Of a stretch of DNA of 33,754 nt, positions 7,326 to 15,623 are shown one piece after another. The translations under genes were made by a program, and so were the position numbers. Under the pieces are notes generated by a model. It ran no database searches. It was not told the DNA's origin and was given only the letters and a program-made list of their open reading frames with translations. Each line of letters starts with the position of its first letter. The first letter of the stretch is position 1. This DNA is from Pyrodictiaceae archaeon (GTDB lineage: Archaea > Thermoproteota > Thermoprotei_A > Sulfolobales > WANQ01): the NCBI GenBank assembly GCA_015521735.1, contig WANQ01000021.1:1-33754 (forward strand). The letters run 5' to 3'.

Positions 7326-8435
7326 GTGTTGGGATTGAGTAGGCTAAGATTTCCACCTCAAGTATTAAGACGAAGACTTGAAGCATTTAAAGAGAAGCTT
7401 AGGTTAAAGAACATAGATGCTGCTATGATACGTGTACAGTCAACTTATACATACTTTACTGGCACTAAGTGGCTTAGACCAGCATTACTAGTACCAGCTA
7501 ATGACGAGCCAATACTCTTTGCAGCTCAAGGTGAAGAAGAGGAGTTAGCTAGTAGGACTTGGATAGGAAACATAGTAACATTTAAAGATGGAGGAGACCT
7601 CATGGCTAAAGTATCAAGTATTATAAGGAATAACAAGTACAAAGTCGTTGGACTCGAATATGGAATTGAGAGAGATGCTTACATAGTATTCTTTGAAATG
7701 TTTAAGCGCTTGAATCCTGGAGTTAAGGTAGTAGATATATCAGATATAGTTTACGAGATGAGAATGATTAAAGACGAATATGAATTAGAGGCCATAAAGC
7801 GGGCAGGAGAGATAGCAGTAAAAGTAATGGAGAAAACCCTAAGCATTATTAAACCTGGGGTATCTGAAACGGAAATAGCAGGAGAAGCATACTATCATGC
7901 ATATAGGCTTGGCTCAGAAGAACCCAAGGTATACGTTAACGTAGGCCCTAACCCTAGGGTTCATGCAGAACCATTTAGAGACATAAAGGTAAGGGAGGAT
8001 GTAGCTATTACCATAGTACTTGGAATAGACTATAATCACTACTACATTAATATGTCAAGAACTATACTCTTAGGTAAAAGCGATGCAGGAGAAAAGGCAT
8101 TAAAATGTATGGACGAAGTATATGTTAAGGCATTAGAGCTAACTAAGCCTGGCGTAAAACCCATAAAGGTTATAATGGAGTTAGATAACATATACCGTAA
8201 ATATGGATTAATAAATCATAGAGTAGTAGGATACTTACATGGTGTTGGACTGCAAATAGAAGAGCCACCTATAACTACTATTATGCCTAAGCATAGATTT
8301 ACTGAAATAAAGCGGGGAATGGTTGTAGCATTCATACATGCACCTATAGTATTAAAGGGTGTAGGACAAGTAAAACGCGAAGACACATTCATTGTGACAG
8401 ATAAGGGTTTAGAAATAGTTACTAAGCTTGAATAA
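7326..8435 (+). CDS. M24 (creatinase/prolidase) fold protein with altered metal site
   Basis: A 369-residue two-domain protein with an N-terminal creatinase-like domain (about 12-140) and a C-terminal pita-bread M24 domain (about 150-365), the layout of Xaa-Pro dipeptidases. By eye against prolidases, His305 (LHGVGL) and Glu352 (REDTFIVT) are kept. The two Asp ligands of the DxG..Y..SD.TRT segment appear as Val231 and Asn242 (VLGIDYNHYYINMSRT), and the Glu of the usual tiEP segment is replaced in AFIHAP. Dinuclear metalloprotease activity is therefore doubtful; a creatinase-like metal-free enzyme or a binding protein are alternatives. Start GTG 7326; TTG codons at 7329 and 7335 are possible. 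It meets the NikR-like gene stop-to-stop with no spacer. Confidence 0.8.
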   Translation: MLGLSRLRFPPQVLRRRLEAFKEKLRLKNIDAAMIRVQSTYTYFTGTKWLRPALLVPANDEPILFAAQGEEEELASRTWIGNIVTFKDGGDLMAKVSSIIRNNKYKVVGLEYGIERDAYIVFFEMFKRLNPGVKVVDISDIVYEMRMIKDEYELEAIKRAGEIAVKVMEKTLSIIKPGVSETEIAGEAYYHAYRLGSEEPKVYVNVGPNPRVHAEPFRDIKVREDVAITIVLGIDYNHYYINMSRTILLGKSDAGEKALKCMDEVYVKALELTKPGVKPIKVIMELDNIYRKYGLINHRVVGYLHGVGLQIEEPPITTIMPKHRFTEIKRGMVVAFIHAPIVLKGVGQVKREDTFIVTDKGLEIVTKLE

Positions 8436-8840
8436 TCAGTCTATTCTTAAAGGTATAAACCATATATTATCCACACCCTGTATTTTGCGTAAGGACTTTA
8501 CTAGTAATTGTATTTCATTCCAAGTAGACTCAACTATAGCTATATTCAAACACCAACCTTTTTCAAGTAGTTGATGATAAAACGATTTAATCATGGTCTG
8601 AAATGTATGAATAGTATCAATTACTTTCTGGTCTACCGATGGCCTTAGCTCATGGTTAGTTAATATGATTACTATAGCGTATATCCTACCCGTAAACGTT
8701 TCTTCAGGGAATCTCTGTGAAAGATATTCTCTCAAAGCTTCTCTTATCAGCTCTGATCTCCCAGTATACCCGTATTCCCTAATGTATTCGTCTATTTTAT
8801 CTAGTAGATTACTTGGTAGTGATATACTTATTATAGGCAT
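8436..8840 (-). CDS. NikR-like ribbon-helix-helix metal regulator
   Basis: A 134-residue protein: N-terminal ribbon-helix-helix (ISISLPSNLLDKIDEYI...GRSELIREALREYL) that binds DNA as a dimer, then an ACT-like metal-sensing domain. Start ATG 8840 gives the usual NikR length and follows GGTGA at 8849-8853; an upstream in-frame ATG at 8903 would add 21 unlikely residues. Aligned by eye with E. coli NikR, ligands equivalent to His76 (DTIHTF), His87 (FYHQL) and Cys95 (GWCLNI) are present, but His89 is Leu. Metal choice may differ from nickel. It is divergent from a P1B metal ATPase, an obvious target for control. Confidence 0.85.
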   Translation of the reverse strand: MPIISISLPSNLLDKIDEYIREYGYTGRSELIREALREYLSQRFPEETFTGRIYAIVIILTNHELRPSVDQKVIDTIHTFQTMIKSFYHQLLEKGWCLNIAIVESTWNEIQLLVKSLRKIQGVDNIWFIPLRID

Positions 8841-8885
8841 AGGGTAGTCACCCATATAATAACTTGTACAATCCCAGTTAATAAT

Positions 8886-8896
8886 CTTTATATAAT
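8886..8896 (-). promoter_or_regulatory. TATA box for the NikR-like gene
   Basis: Read on the minus strand, TTATATAAAG lies about 46-58 nt before ATG 8840 and predicts a start near 8863. Between TATA and gene, GGGTGACTACCC (8842-8853) is a partial dyad and overlaps the ribosome site. Confidence 0.55.
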
Positions 8897-8909
8897 AACT
8901 CATCCTAGA

Positions 8910-8933
8910 GTTTAATAAAAAGGCTTATTATAT
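8910..8933 (+). promoter_or_regulatory. promoter of the P1B ATPase
   Basis: Two overlapping A/T-rich candidates, TTTAATAAAAA (about 8910-8920) and TTATTATAT (about 8925-8932), lie upstream of ATG 8967, which has GGGGG at 8954-8958 as ribosome site. The divergent NikR-like promoter is about 30 nt away, so one operator could serve both genes. Confidence 0.45.
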
Positions 8934-8966
8934 CACTTAGGGTAGTTCTAGCTGGGGGACTAGCTA

Positions 8967-10778
8967 ATGGGTTACGATAGTAAACATGGTCATGAAGACG
9001 AGGGTATCCCTATTCTGTGGGTAGCTATTGGTGTTACTAGTATACTTATGCTTCTCTTATCGGTATTGGGTCTTCACTATTATTTAATGGATTATGTATT
9101 GTTAGCTATATCATTGGTAATACTTTCAAGAATGGTTGTAGTGCTTTTACTAAAACGTAGACTTACAGTAGACTTATTGATGGGTGTAGCAGGTCTTGCT
9201 ACTTGGTATCTTCACGCAATTCTAGAAGGATTCCTTATCTTCACATTATACTCTATATCAGAGCTTATAGAGCATCTTGCTGAAAGGTATGCTAAGAGGA
9301 AACTAGTTGGTTTACGAGAGCTTCTTCCAAGCGAGGTTAGTGTTGAAGTAGATAACAATATTGTTAAGAAGAAATTAAGTGAAGTAGATGTTGGCGATAT
9401 ATTATTGATTAAACCTGGCGAAGTAGTACCTGTAGACGGAGTTATAGTTGAAGGTGAATCAGTATTCGATACATCGTATGTCACAGGTGAGCCTGAGCCA
9501 ACTCCTCTAGGTAAAGGAGACTATGTTACAAGTGGTTATATAAATAAGGCTAAACTAGTTAGAGTTAGAGCTTTAAGAAAACCTAGTGAGTCACTACTAC
9601 AGCTACTTATTGTTGAAGCTGAGAAAGCTCTGGAAAGGAAAGCATCTCTGCAGAAGTTTATTGAAAGATTCTCTCAACCCTATACATTACTCGTATTAGG
9701 GATTTTCGGTATAGCCGCCCTCATATTACCACCTTATAGAGCATTAGCTATACTATTAGCTGGATGCCCTAGTGCTTTCATCATTGCATCTAGTACTGCT
9801 ACAGCATTATCCATAGCACTACTTGCTAGACGCTCAACTGTTGTAAGAGGAGGAAGAGTTCTCGAGGATCTAAGTAAGGTTAAGGTTATGGTGTTTGATA
9901 AGACGGGTACAATTACATTAGGTGACATGAGGATAACAAGAGTATATGCCTATGGAGGTCGTAGTAGAGAAGAAGTATTAAGCCTAGCTGGGGGAGCAGC
10001 AAAAGCTAGCAACCATCCAGTAGCATTAACGCTATCTAAGTACAGTAGTTTGACTCCAACTAAAGCTGAAGAATACCCAGGCAAAGGCTTAAAAGCATTG
10101 ATTAATGGCTTTGAAGTCCTAGTTGGATCAAACACGTTCCTTAAAGAGCAAGGAGTACTCTTAAACGTAAGTGGCAGAATATGTGGTGATGGTGAAAGAG
10201 AAGTATATGTAGCAGTAAACAAGATGCATGTAGGTGTAGTATGTCTAGAAGAAGAAGTCTCAGATAGAGTAAGAAAAATATTTGAAGAACTACGTAGAGC
10301 AGGCTTAGATTTAGTTATAGCTAGCGGTGATAGAGTTGATAGAGTTAAAAAGATTGCTAGGTATCTAGGTGTAGACAAATACTATGGTGAACTAAGCCCT
10401 GACGATAAAAGAAGGCTAGTTGTGGAACTGAAGAAGAAGTATAGTAAAACAGCTTTCGTAGGTGATGGAATTAATGATGTAGAGGCATTAGCTGAAGCAG
10501 ATGTGGGTATAGCTATTGGTAGCTTACGTGTAGTATCAAATATAGGTGATGTCGTATTAGTTAAGGGGATAGAGACTATACCGCTATTGATAAAGCAGGC
10601 AAGAAAATATATTAAATCAATATATGCTTCGATATTGATTGCATTGGTTATTAAACTATTTGCTATGGTCCTAGGCCTTATGGGCATGATACCATTATGG
10701 CTTATAGTAGGTATAGGTGATGATGGATCCACGCTTGCAGCATTAGGCTTAATAACATTAATTCTATCTAAGCATTAA
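8967..10778 (+). CDS. P1B-type heavy-metal-translocating ATPase with CPS motif
   Basis: A 603-residue ATPase that would export a transition metal ion across the membrane. Visible in order: short His-containing N-terminus (SKHGHEDEG) with no CxxC metal domain; TGEP actuator loop (173-176); transmembrane CPS (Cys267-Pro-Ser269); phosphorylated Asp311 in DKTGT; His350-Pro351; GDGIND (499-504); and last helices with Lys563 and Asp585 in GDDGST, matching the Lys and Asp of ZntA-type Zn/Cd pumps. The usual CPC is CPS, so the metal site has one Cys fewer. Adjacent to a NikR-like gene and a ferritin-like gene. Family certain; Zn, Cd, Ni or Co specificity is inference. Confidence 0.92.
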   Translation: MGYDSKHGHEDEGIPILWVAIGVTSILMLLLSVLGLHYYLMDYVLLAISLVILSRMVVVLLLKRRLTVDLLMGVAGLATWYLHAILEGFLIFTLYSISELIEHLAERYAKRKLVGLRELLPSEVSVEVDNNIVKKKLSEVDVGDILLIKPGEVVPVDGVIVEGESVFDTSYVTGEPEPTPLGKGDYVTSGYINKAKLVRVRALRKPSESLLQLLIVEAEKALERKASLQKFIERFSQPYTLLVLGIFGIAALILPPYRALAILLAGCPSAFIIASSTATALSIALLARRSTVVRGGRVLEDLSKVKVMVFDKTGTITLGDMRITRVYAYGGRSREEVLSLAGGAAKASNHPVALTLSKYSSLTPTKAEEYPGKGLKALINGFEVLVGSNTFLKEQGVLLNVSGRICGDGEREVYVAVNKMHVGVVCLEEEVSDRVRKIFEELRRAGLDLVIASGDRVDRVKKIARYLGVDKYYGELSPDDKRRLVVELKKKYSKTAFVGDGINDVEALAEADVGIAIGSLRVVSNIGDVVLVKGIETIPLLIKQARKYIKSIYASILIALVIKLFAMVLGLMGMIPLWLIVGIGDDGSTLAALGLITLILSKH

Positions 10779-10829
10779 AACCATTGAAGTATATTAAGAT
10801 TGGTTTAAACCAAGTATACGGTGGTCTAA

Positions 10830-11303
10830 GTGTCTAGGGATTTCTTAAAGGAAGTAGAGGAAATGATTCGTAAAGAAGTAGAGTATGCTAAAGAATTAGA
10901 CGAGCTGTCAAATATGATAGACCACCCAGTTCTTCAGGCACTCTTTAAAGCTATAGCATTTGATTCAAGAAAACATAGCGTACTATACACATCAGCTCTC
11001 AGATTACTTCGTGAGGAAATTAAGGCTTTAACTGAAGAAGAACTAAAAATTATATCTGAGAAAGTGAGGAAGCATATAGAGTTAGAAAAAGAAATGATTG
11101 AGAGAACACTAGAATTAATGAAGCAAACAGATGATCCTAAGTTAAAGTTAATACTTGCATCAATACATGAAGATGAGGTAAAGCATCATAAGCTACTAAC
11201 CGATATAGAAAAGAACATAGCATCAAAGTATGGTGTAACTGAAGAAGAACTATGGGATATGGTTTGGAAGGATAGTCCTTGGCATGGTACTCCTGGAGGT
11301 TAA
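10830..11303 (+). CDS. ferritin-like four-helix diiron protein
   Basis: A 157-residue, nearly all-helical protein with the charge pattern of ferritin/rubrerythrin-like domains. Probable ligands: Glu in RKEVEYAKEL, Asp/His in AFDSRKHS, Glu in KHIELEKEMIE, and Glu/His in HEDEVKHHKL. No rubredoxin CxxC pair is present. It starts at GTG 10830, 51 nt after the metal ATPase, and may be cotranscribed. A T-rich stretch after the stop (about 11341-11366) could end the transcript. Roles consistent with the fold are metal storage or peroxide/oxygen handling; which one cannot be told. The C-terminal tail is Trp/Gly rich (WKDSPWHGTPGG). Confidence 0.75.
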   Translation: MSRDFLKEVEEMIRKEVEYAKELDELSNMIDHPVLQALFKAIAFDSRKHSVLYTSALRLLREEIKALTEEELKIISEKVRKHIELEKEMIERTLELMKQTDDPKLKLILASIHEDEVKHHKLLTDIEKNIASKYGVTEEELWDMVWKDSPWHGTPGG

Positions 11304-11344
11304 GGATGGAGAAGAACTAAGTAAACAAACCATACAGGAATTAT

Positions 11345-12238
11345 TTATTCTTTTACTTGTCTTTTATAGTAGCTTTTCAAAGTTATTAATATAGCTAACA
11401 ACAATATTAACATGATACCCGTAAACTGTAGAGATGAATATTTTTCACCTAAGACTATTAATGATAGTATAATAGCTGATATGGGCTCTAGTGTAGCAAT
11501 AATTGACGCATCTAGTGCTCTTATGTATTTCATTCCATTCATGTATAGGATTAAGGCTAAGCCTATGCTTATACATCCTCCCCATACTATAGCTAACATT
11601 GTTCTAAGTTCAACTAATATTATTGTGGGGCTACCGTGATTATGGTCTAGTAGGCTCATTACAGCTAATACTGGTATAGATGAAAGAGTTGGTTGAACTA
11701 ATACCTCTTCTACCCTATAGCCTTTACCGTAAAAGTATTTAACTGCTATAATAGTGGATGCATAGATTGCAGCTAACCCAATTCCTATAAGAAAGCCTTG
11801 AATACTTGTAAGCTTAAGACTTGGATTAGAAGAAATATATGCTCCTGCAACAGCGGTAAGTGTAAGCAGGTAATCACTTAGTGTTGGCACTTCACCAATA
11901 GTGATAGGTGATATGATAGCTATTATCAGTGGGGCAACGTACAATAGTGAAGCAGTAAGACCTGCTCCATTTACCTGAACTGATAAAGCATAGAGTAGCC
12001 TAAACAATGGTATAACTATAACTCCATATGGTAGTAAGTCTACTCTAATCCTATGTAGCCTGGTTTTACCACTAACTATTAAAAGTACTAGTGAACCCGT
12101 AGAAGTTAATGTAAAGGCTATAGTGAATAATCCAATGCCAATGCTCAGTAAATACCGGACTACTATGCTAGTTGTACCCCATAAACTAGTAGCTAATGCT
12201 ACAAGGATAAACCCTTTAAGCCTACTTGAATATCTCAA
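11345..12238 (-). CDS. EamA/DMT-superfamily transporter
   Basis: A 297-residue membrane protein with ten predicted hydrophobic helices arranged as two EamA repeats. The second repeat ends in the typical LEPISAIILSLIVLGEK motif, and the N-terminal LVALATSLWGTTSIVVRYLL is also characteristic. DMT transporters move metabolites such as amino acids across the cytoplasmic membrane; the substrate cannot be predicted. The start is TTG 12238 with GGTGA at 12243-12247; a TATA-like CTTTATAC lies on the minus strand at about 12285-12292. It is separate from the downstream ferritin-like gene, with which it converges. Confidence 0.88.
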   Translation of the reverse strand: MRYSSRLKGFILVALATSLWGTTSIVVRYLLSIGIGLFTIAFTLTSTGSLVLLIVSGKTRLHRIRVDLLPYGVIVIPLFRLLYALSVQVNGAGLTASLLYVAPLIIAIISPITIGEVPTLSDYLLTLTAVAGAYISSNPSLKLTSIQGFLIGIGLAAIYASTIIAVKYFYGKGYRVEEVLVQPTLSSIPVLAVMSLLDHNHGSPTIILVELRTMLAIVWGGCISIGLALILYMNGMKYIRALDASIIATLEPISAIILSLIVLGEKYSSLQFTGIMLILLLAILITLKSYYKRQVKE

Positions 12239-12402
12239 GGATTCACCATCTACTCCACATAATCATCAACAATATTTCATGTATGTATAAAGTGTAACTG
12301 TCATATACCACTGTGCAGGTTTCTTGCCTAGTATTAACCTAGTTGAATAGTACTGCTAAAAGATTCTCTATTCTAGCTAGCTATAAGGATTAGAGAGAAA
12401 GT

Positions 12403-12407
12403 AAAAA
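12403..12407 (-). terminator. oligo-T terminator of the C/D sRNA
   Basis: TTTTT on the minus strand a few bases after the D box, the usual archaeal termination signal for short RNAs. The rest of 12239-12594 shows no other gene. Confidence 0.5.
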
Positions 12408-12408
12408 T

Positions 12409-12464
12409 ATGATCAGCAAGACCAATCTTCATCACCTACTCAGTGATAGCTAGCTTCATCACTT
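12409..12464 (-). ncRNA. C/D-box sRNA, dual 2'-O-methylation guide
   Basis: On the minus strand every element is canonical: C box GTGATGA (12456-12462), 12-nt guide (12444-12455), D' CTGA (12440-12443), 4-nt spacer, C' GTGATGA (12429-12435), 12-nt guide (12417-12428), D CTGA (12413-12416). Such RNAs bind L7Ae, Nop5 and fibrillarin and direct methylation of the target base paired five positions from D/D'. Complement of the D' guide, TGATAGCTAGCT, resembles the conserved 23S segment GAUAGCUGGUU; complement of the D guide, CAAGACCAATCT, resembles the nearby GGCCAAUC segment (rRNA recalled from memory). An AT-rich TATA-like element (about 12488-12493) lies 25 nt upstream and a T5 run follows. Confidence 0.85.
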
Positions 12465-12594
12465 AAGGCTACTTGTTAGTGTCTAAGCTTATTCTTGCTT
12501 AGTCAGTATCTCCCCTTATAGATAGTGTATACGTGGTTATGATCTCTACGCTACCCAAGCTCTATTTTCTGATAGTTAGTTATTGGTGTTTACT

Positions 12595-14376
12595 TTATTG
12601 CTTCAAATACTTTTCTAGGAATATGAGTGCCGGTAGTAGTATTTTTACTGCATCCTCCATTTTTATGATGACGTGCCCCATATCTGGTATAATGTGTGCT
12701 TCAAAGGTTTTGTTCTTGTCTAGTAGCTTCTCTATGTATTTCAGAACGGGTTTAAGTGGTGTTCTCGTATCATTTTGAGGGTGTATTATGCATAATGGTT
12801 TCTTCACGTTGTCTACGTAGATTATTGGTGAGCGTTCTCTCAATAATTCTTTCTTACCAGCAAATAGGACTTCTATGAACTGCTTGAATATAGCATCACT
12901 TAACCCGTACATTTCCTCCCAATCAACTATGCCTGCACCAGCTACACCACACTTCCAGATATCTGGGTATTTACCCATTGCTAGGTAGGTCATGTAGCCT
13001 CCATAGCTATAGCCCATTACCGCTATCTTATCTTGGCTAGCTATCTTATTGTTAACACCCCATTTTGCAGCATATACTATGTCTTCTAAATCTCCTCCTC
13101 CAGGATCACCTATATCCAATACCCTGAACTCATCCCCATATCCAGTAGATCCACGGAAGTTTGGTGCTAGTACATGGTAGCCCATAGCTACTAGTGAAGC
13201 AATCATTATACTCCATACATCTCTTACCTCACTCCAAGGACCTCCATGTACATACACTATACTTGGTCCAGGCTTCGGTGAAGTATTAGACAATGCTACA
13301 TACATTGGTATTTCTAGTCCATCAAATGATTTATACTTAACAAACCTTACCTCACCAAAGCTTTCTTCTATGAATTCTGGTAGTCTGTTCTCAACTACTA
13401 CTCTAGTATTGTTCTTCTCTAAATCTACCTCCAATATCTCTGGAGGCTTAAGTAATCCCGAAATAGCTACAAGAACCTTACCATCAGTAAACACTGGATG
13501 TCCATGAATAGTTCCTTCGGGTAGAGGAATTAACTTGCCGTCTAGGAATAGCTTTGACCTACCATTCTTCTTGCCAACGGCCCATAATATTCCATCGTTA
13601 GTCCAACCATAAGCATCATGCTCAACTGGATCATACTTCTCGTAGTCATCGTGTTTGAATACTAGTTTTTCTAGAGCACCTGTTTCTGGGTCATAGAGAT
13701 ACAGTCTGTTTTTACCCTCATAGTTGCTTTCAAATAATATTTTACCATTCCTTATAATGGGAGCTTTGTTTTGTGAACCAGGTTTTGGTGTATACATCTT
13801 GAACTCGTTTGTGTCTAGGTCATATATGAATAATTCAAAAGTACGTGGATCACCACGTAGGTTACCAAAGCCAACAATATACTTACCCTCAATATCTGTT
13901 ACAAACATAAGCTTATCAACGACACGTAGCTTCTCCCAACTACCATCGAGTTTAGCAAGGTATATTGCTACATCCCTAGCCGTAGCTCCAGTAAATGCAA
14001 CTCTAGAACCATCGAACCCCAATCCAAAAATCCTCATAGGAGGAGTATCAGCTAGTAATTTCTCCTCACCACCACGGGCGTCAACGTAGAATACTCGGTG
14101 GAGCTCTTGTCCACGAGTAACATCCCTAATAAACACTACGTAAGGACTCCAAGGCTTAGGAAGAGTGGCACCATTAATTGGCTCAATAGTAAGTCTCTTT
14201 CTATCACCGCCATTCTTATCCATTGACCAGAGGCTTAATACACCCTCTAATGTACTAAGATAGACAATTCTCTCATCAGCTAATCCAAGAATGCTATATG
14301 TTGGAATACGAATAAGAGACTCAAGAATACCGACGATACGTGAGATTTCAACCATACCTAGAACACCACAAATCAT
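12595..14376 (-). CDS. S9-family acylaminoacyl-peptidase-like serine peptidase
   Basis: A 593-residue prolyl-oligopeptidase-family enzyme: N-terminal beta-propeller (about 20-330) and C-terminal alpha/beta hydrolase. The catalytic triad is readable as Ser457 in GYSYGGY, Asp536 in HPQNDTRTP and His568 in DMGHVI; the oxyanion HGGPW motif also occurs. The family removes acylated or free N-terminal residues from short peptides in the cytosol. ATG 14376 is the longest start; ATG 14355 (MVEISRI) is also possible, each with a weak ribosome site. Stand-alone gene, divergent from the ATPase gene; an AT-rich element at about 14395-14405 may be its TATA, implying an almost leaderless mRNA. Confidence 0.92.
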   Translation of the reverse strand: MICGVLGMVEISRIVGILESLIRIPTYSILGLADERIVYLSTLEGVLSLWSMDKNGGDRKRLTIEPINGATLPKPWSPYVVFIRDVTRGQELHRVFYVDARGGEEKLLADTPPMRIFGLGFDGSRVAFTGATARDVAIYLAKLDGSWEKLRVVDKLMFVTDIEGKYIVGFGNLRGDPRTFELFIYDLDTNEFKMYTPKPGSQNKAPIIRNGKILFESNYEGKNRLYLYDPETGALEKLVFKHDDYEKYDPVEHDAYGWTNDGILWAVGKKNGRSKLFLDGKLIPLPEGTIHGHPVFTDGKVLVAISGLLKPPEILEVDLEKNNTRVVVENRLPEFIEESFGEVRFVKYKSFDGLEIPMYVALSNTSPKPGPSIVYVHGGPWSEVRDVWSIMIASLVAMGYHVLAPNFRGSTGYGDEFRVLDIGDPGGGDLEDIVYAAKWGVNNKIASQDKIAVMGYSYGGYMTYLAMGKYPDIWKCGVAGAGIVDWEEMYGLSDAIFKQFIEVLFAGKKELLRERSPIIYVDNVKKPLCIIHPQNDTRTPLKPVLKYIEKLLDKNKTFEAHIIPDMGHVIIKMEDAVKILLPALIFLEKYLKQ

Positions 14377-14593
14377 ACTCAGCTAAGACATGGTAAATTA
14401 AATTAACGGTTAAAATGAAAACGAGTAAGAAGTCAATATTAGGAGAGAAGCCAATACTATAAGTATATTCAAGGAGAGAGTATTCAATCTCCCATAAGCA
14501 TTGTCAAGTAGTAAGAGCATAAGACCATTATGCTACTATGTACATGGTTTATAAGCTTTTCATATCTCCAAGTAAGTGTAGAGGGTATATTCT

Positions 14594-15586
14594 GTGCTCC
14601 ACTATATACCCTTTGTCAATCGTATTGAAGAGTTAAAAGTACTTGAAGAACTTAGTGCTAGAGGTCTCACTAAGCCCTTATATCTTTACGGTCCCGAAGG
14701 TTGTGGTAAAACTAGGCTCTTAAAAGAATTCATTAATTCTTACAATAATGTTGGTATATACATTGATGCTTTAGAAGGAGGAGACATTGAATCAGCACTT
14801 CAATTGAGTAAAGTCTTAAATAAGGCTATCCCGTTTATCGGGGAATTAGTTGAAAGTTATAGTGGCAGTATAGGTAGGATTTTAGCTGAGAGAATACATG
14901 AGCTCTTAAGGAGACTTATTGTTAAGCTAAGTTTAAGGAAATCAAGGCTTGTTGTCGTAGTTGATGATGTTGTTAAAGCTATAGGTATCGATAGAATTGA
15001 ATGGTATATTAAATGGCTCTACGAACTCATATGGAAAATTAGGGAGAAATATGAAGTTAAGAGTATATTAATAATTGTTACAACTAGTGAAGGATTAAGC
15101 TTAGACATAGTTTCAAGACATACCCATAGCCATATTAGAATGTTATGGAATCTAGATAAGAAGGCATTCTTAGAGTTAGCATCTAAACTAAATCCTCCAG
15201 ATACTGCTACTACAGAAGAAGTATGGAGGGTTACTGGAGGTAATCCTAGAGCAGTAATAGAAATAGCAATAGACTATAACTGGGATGTAAGTAAATGGTT
15301 AGTGGATCTAAAATATAGGCTACTAAGAGTAGTTGAGAGAGTAAAGCATAGACAGCTAGCCAAACACTTAAGAACAGTTATTGAAGACGTAGACGTAATT
15401 CACAGCGAGTTTTCCGAAGAAATGTATAATTTATATAAAGTACTTGTTGAAGAGAACCTAATTATCTATAAATACATGAACATGTTGGTGGGCCGAGAAC
15501 TAGTAGAGAACCAGGAACTAGGTATAGGGAAATACTATGCATGGCAAATACCAGCATATAGGAAAGTATTGAGTCAACTACTATGA
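14594..15586 (+). CDS. archaeal-type P-loop ATPase (STAND-like)
   Basis: A 330-residue ATPase of the family common in crenarchaea (archaeal ATPase, PF01637-like). It opens with FVNRIEELKVLEEL, then Walker A GPEGCGKT (33-40), Walker B LVVVVDD (119-125), and the sensor/winged-helix region with TGGNPRAVIEIA typical of Orc/Cdc6 and MalT-like ATPases. The start GTG 14594 has GAGGG at 14581-14585, and a TATA element TTTATAAG lies at about 14548-14555. Function of these proteins is mostly unknown; DNA or signalling roles are proposed. It converges with the HExxH gene after 37 nt. Confidence 0.85.
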   Translation: MLHYIPFVNRIEELKVLEELSARGLTKPLYLYGPEGCGKTRLLKEFINSYNNVGIYIDALEGGDIESALQLSKVLNKAIPFIGELVESYSGSIGRILAERIHELLRRLIVKLSLRKSRLVVVVDDVVKAIGIDRIEWYIKWLYELIWKIREKYEVKSILIIVTTSEGLSLDIVSRHTHSHIRMLWNLDKKAFLELASKLNPPDTATTEEVWRVTGGNPRAVIEIAIDYNWDVSKWLVDLKYRLLRVVERVKHRQLAKHLRTVIEDVDVIHSEFSEEMYNLYKVLVEENLIIYKYMNMLVGRELVENQELGIGKYYAWQIPAYRKVLSQLL

Positions 15587-15623
15587 GGCCCCAAACAGCG
15601 AGGAAGTATAAGCATAGAACATA

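Noticed and set aside
9950-10378. 142-residue antisense frame in the P1B ATPase
   Set aside because: Lies over conserved ATPase domains; no recognisable motif and Ser/Thr/Leu-rich composition typical of antisense frames.
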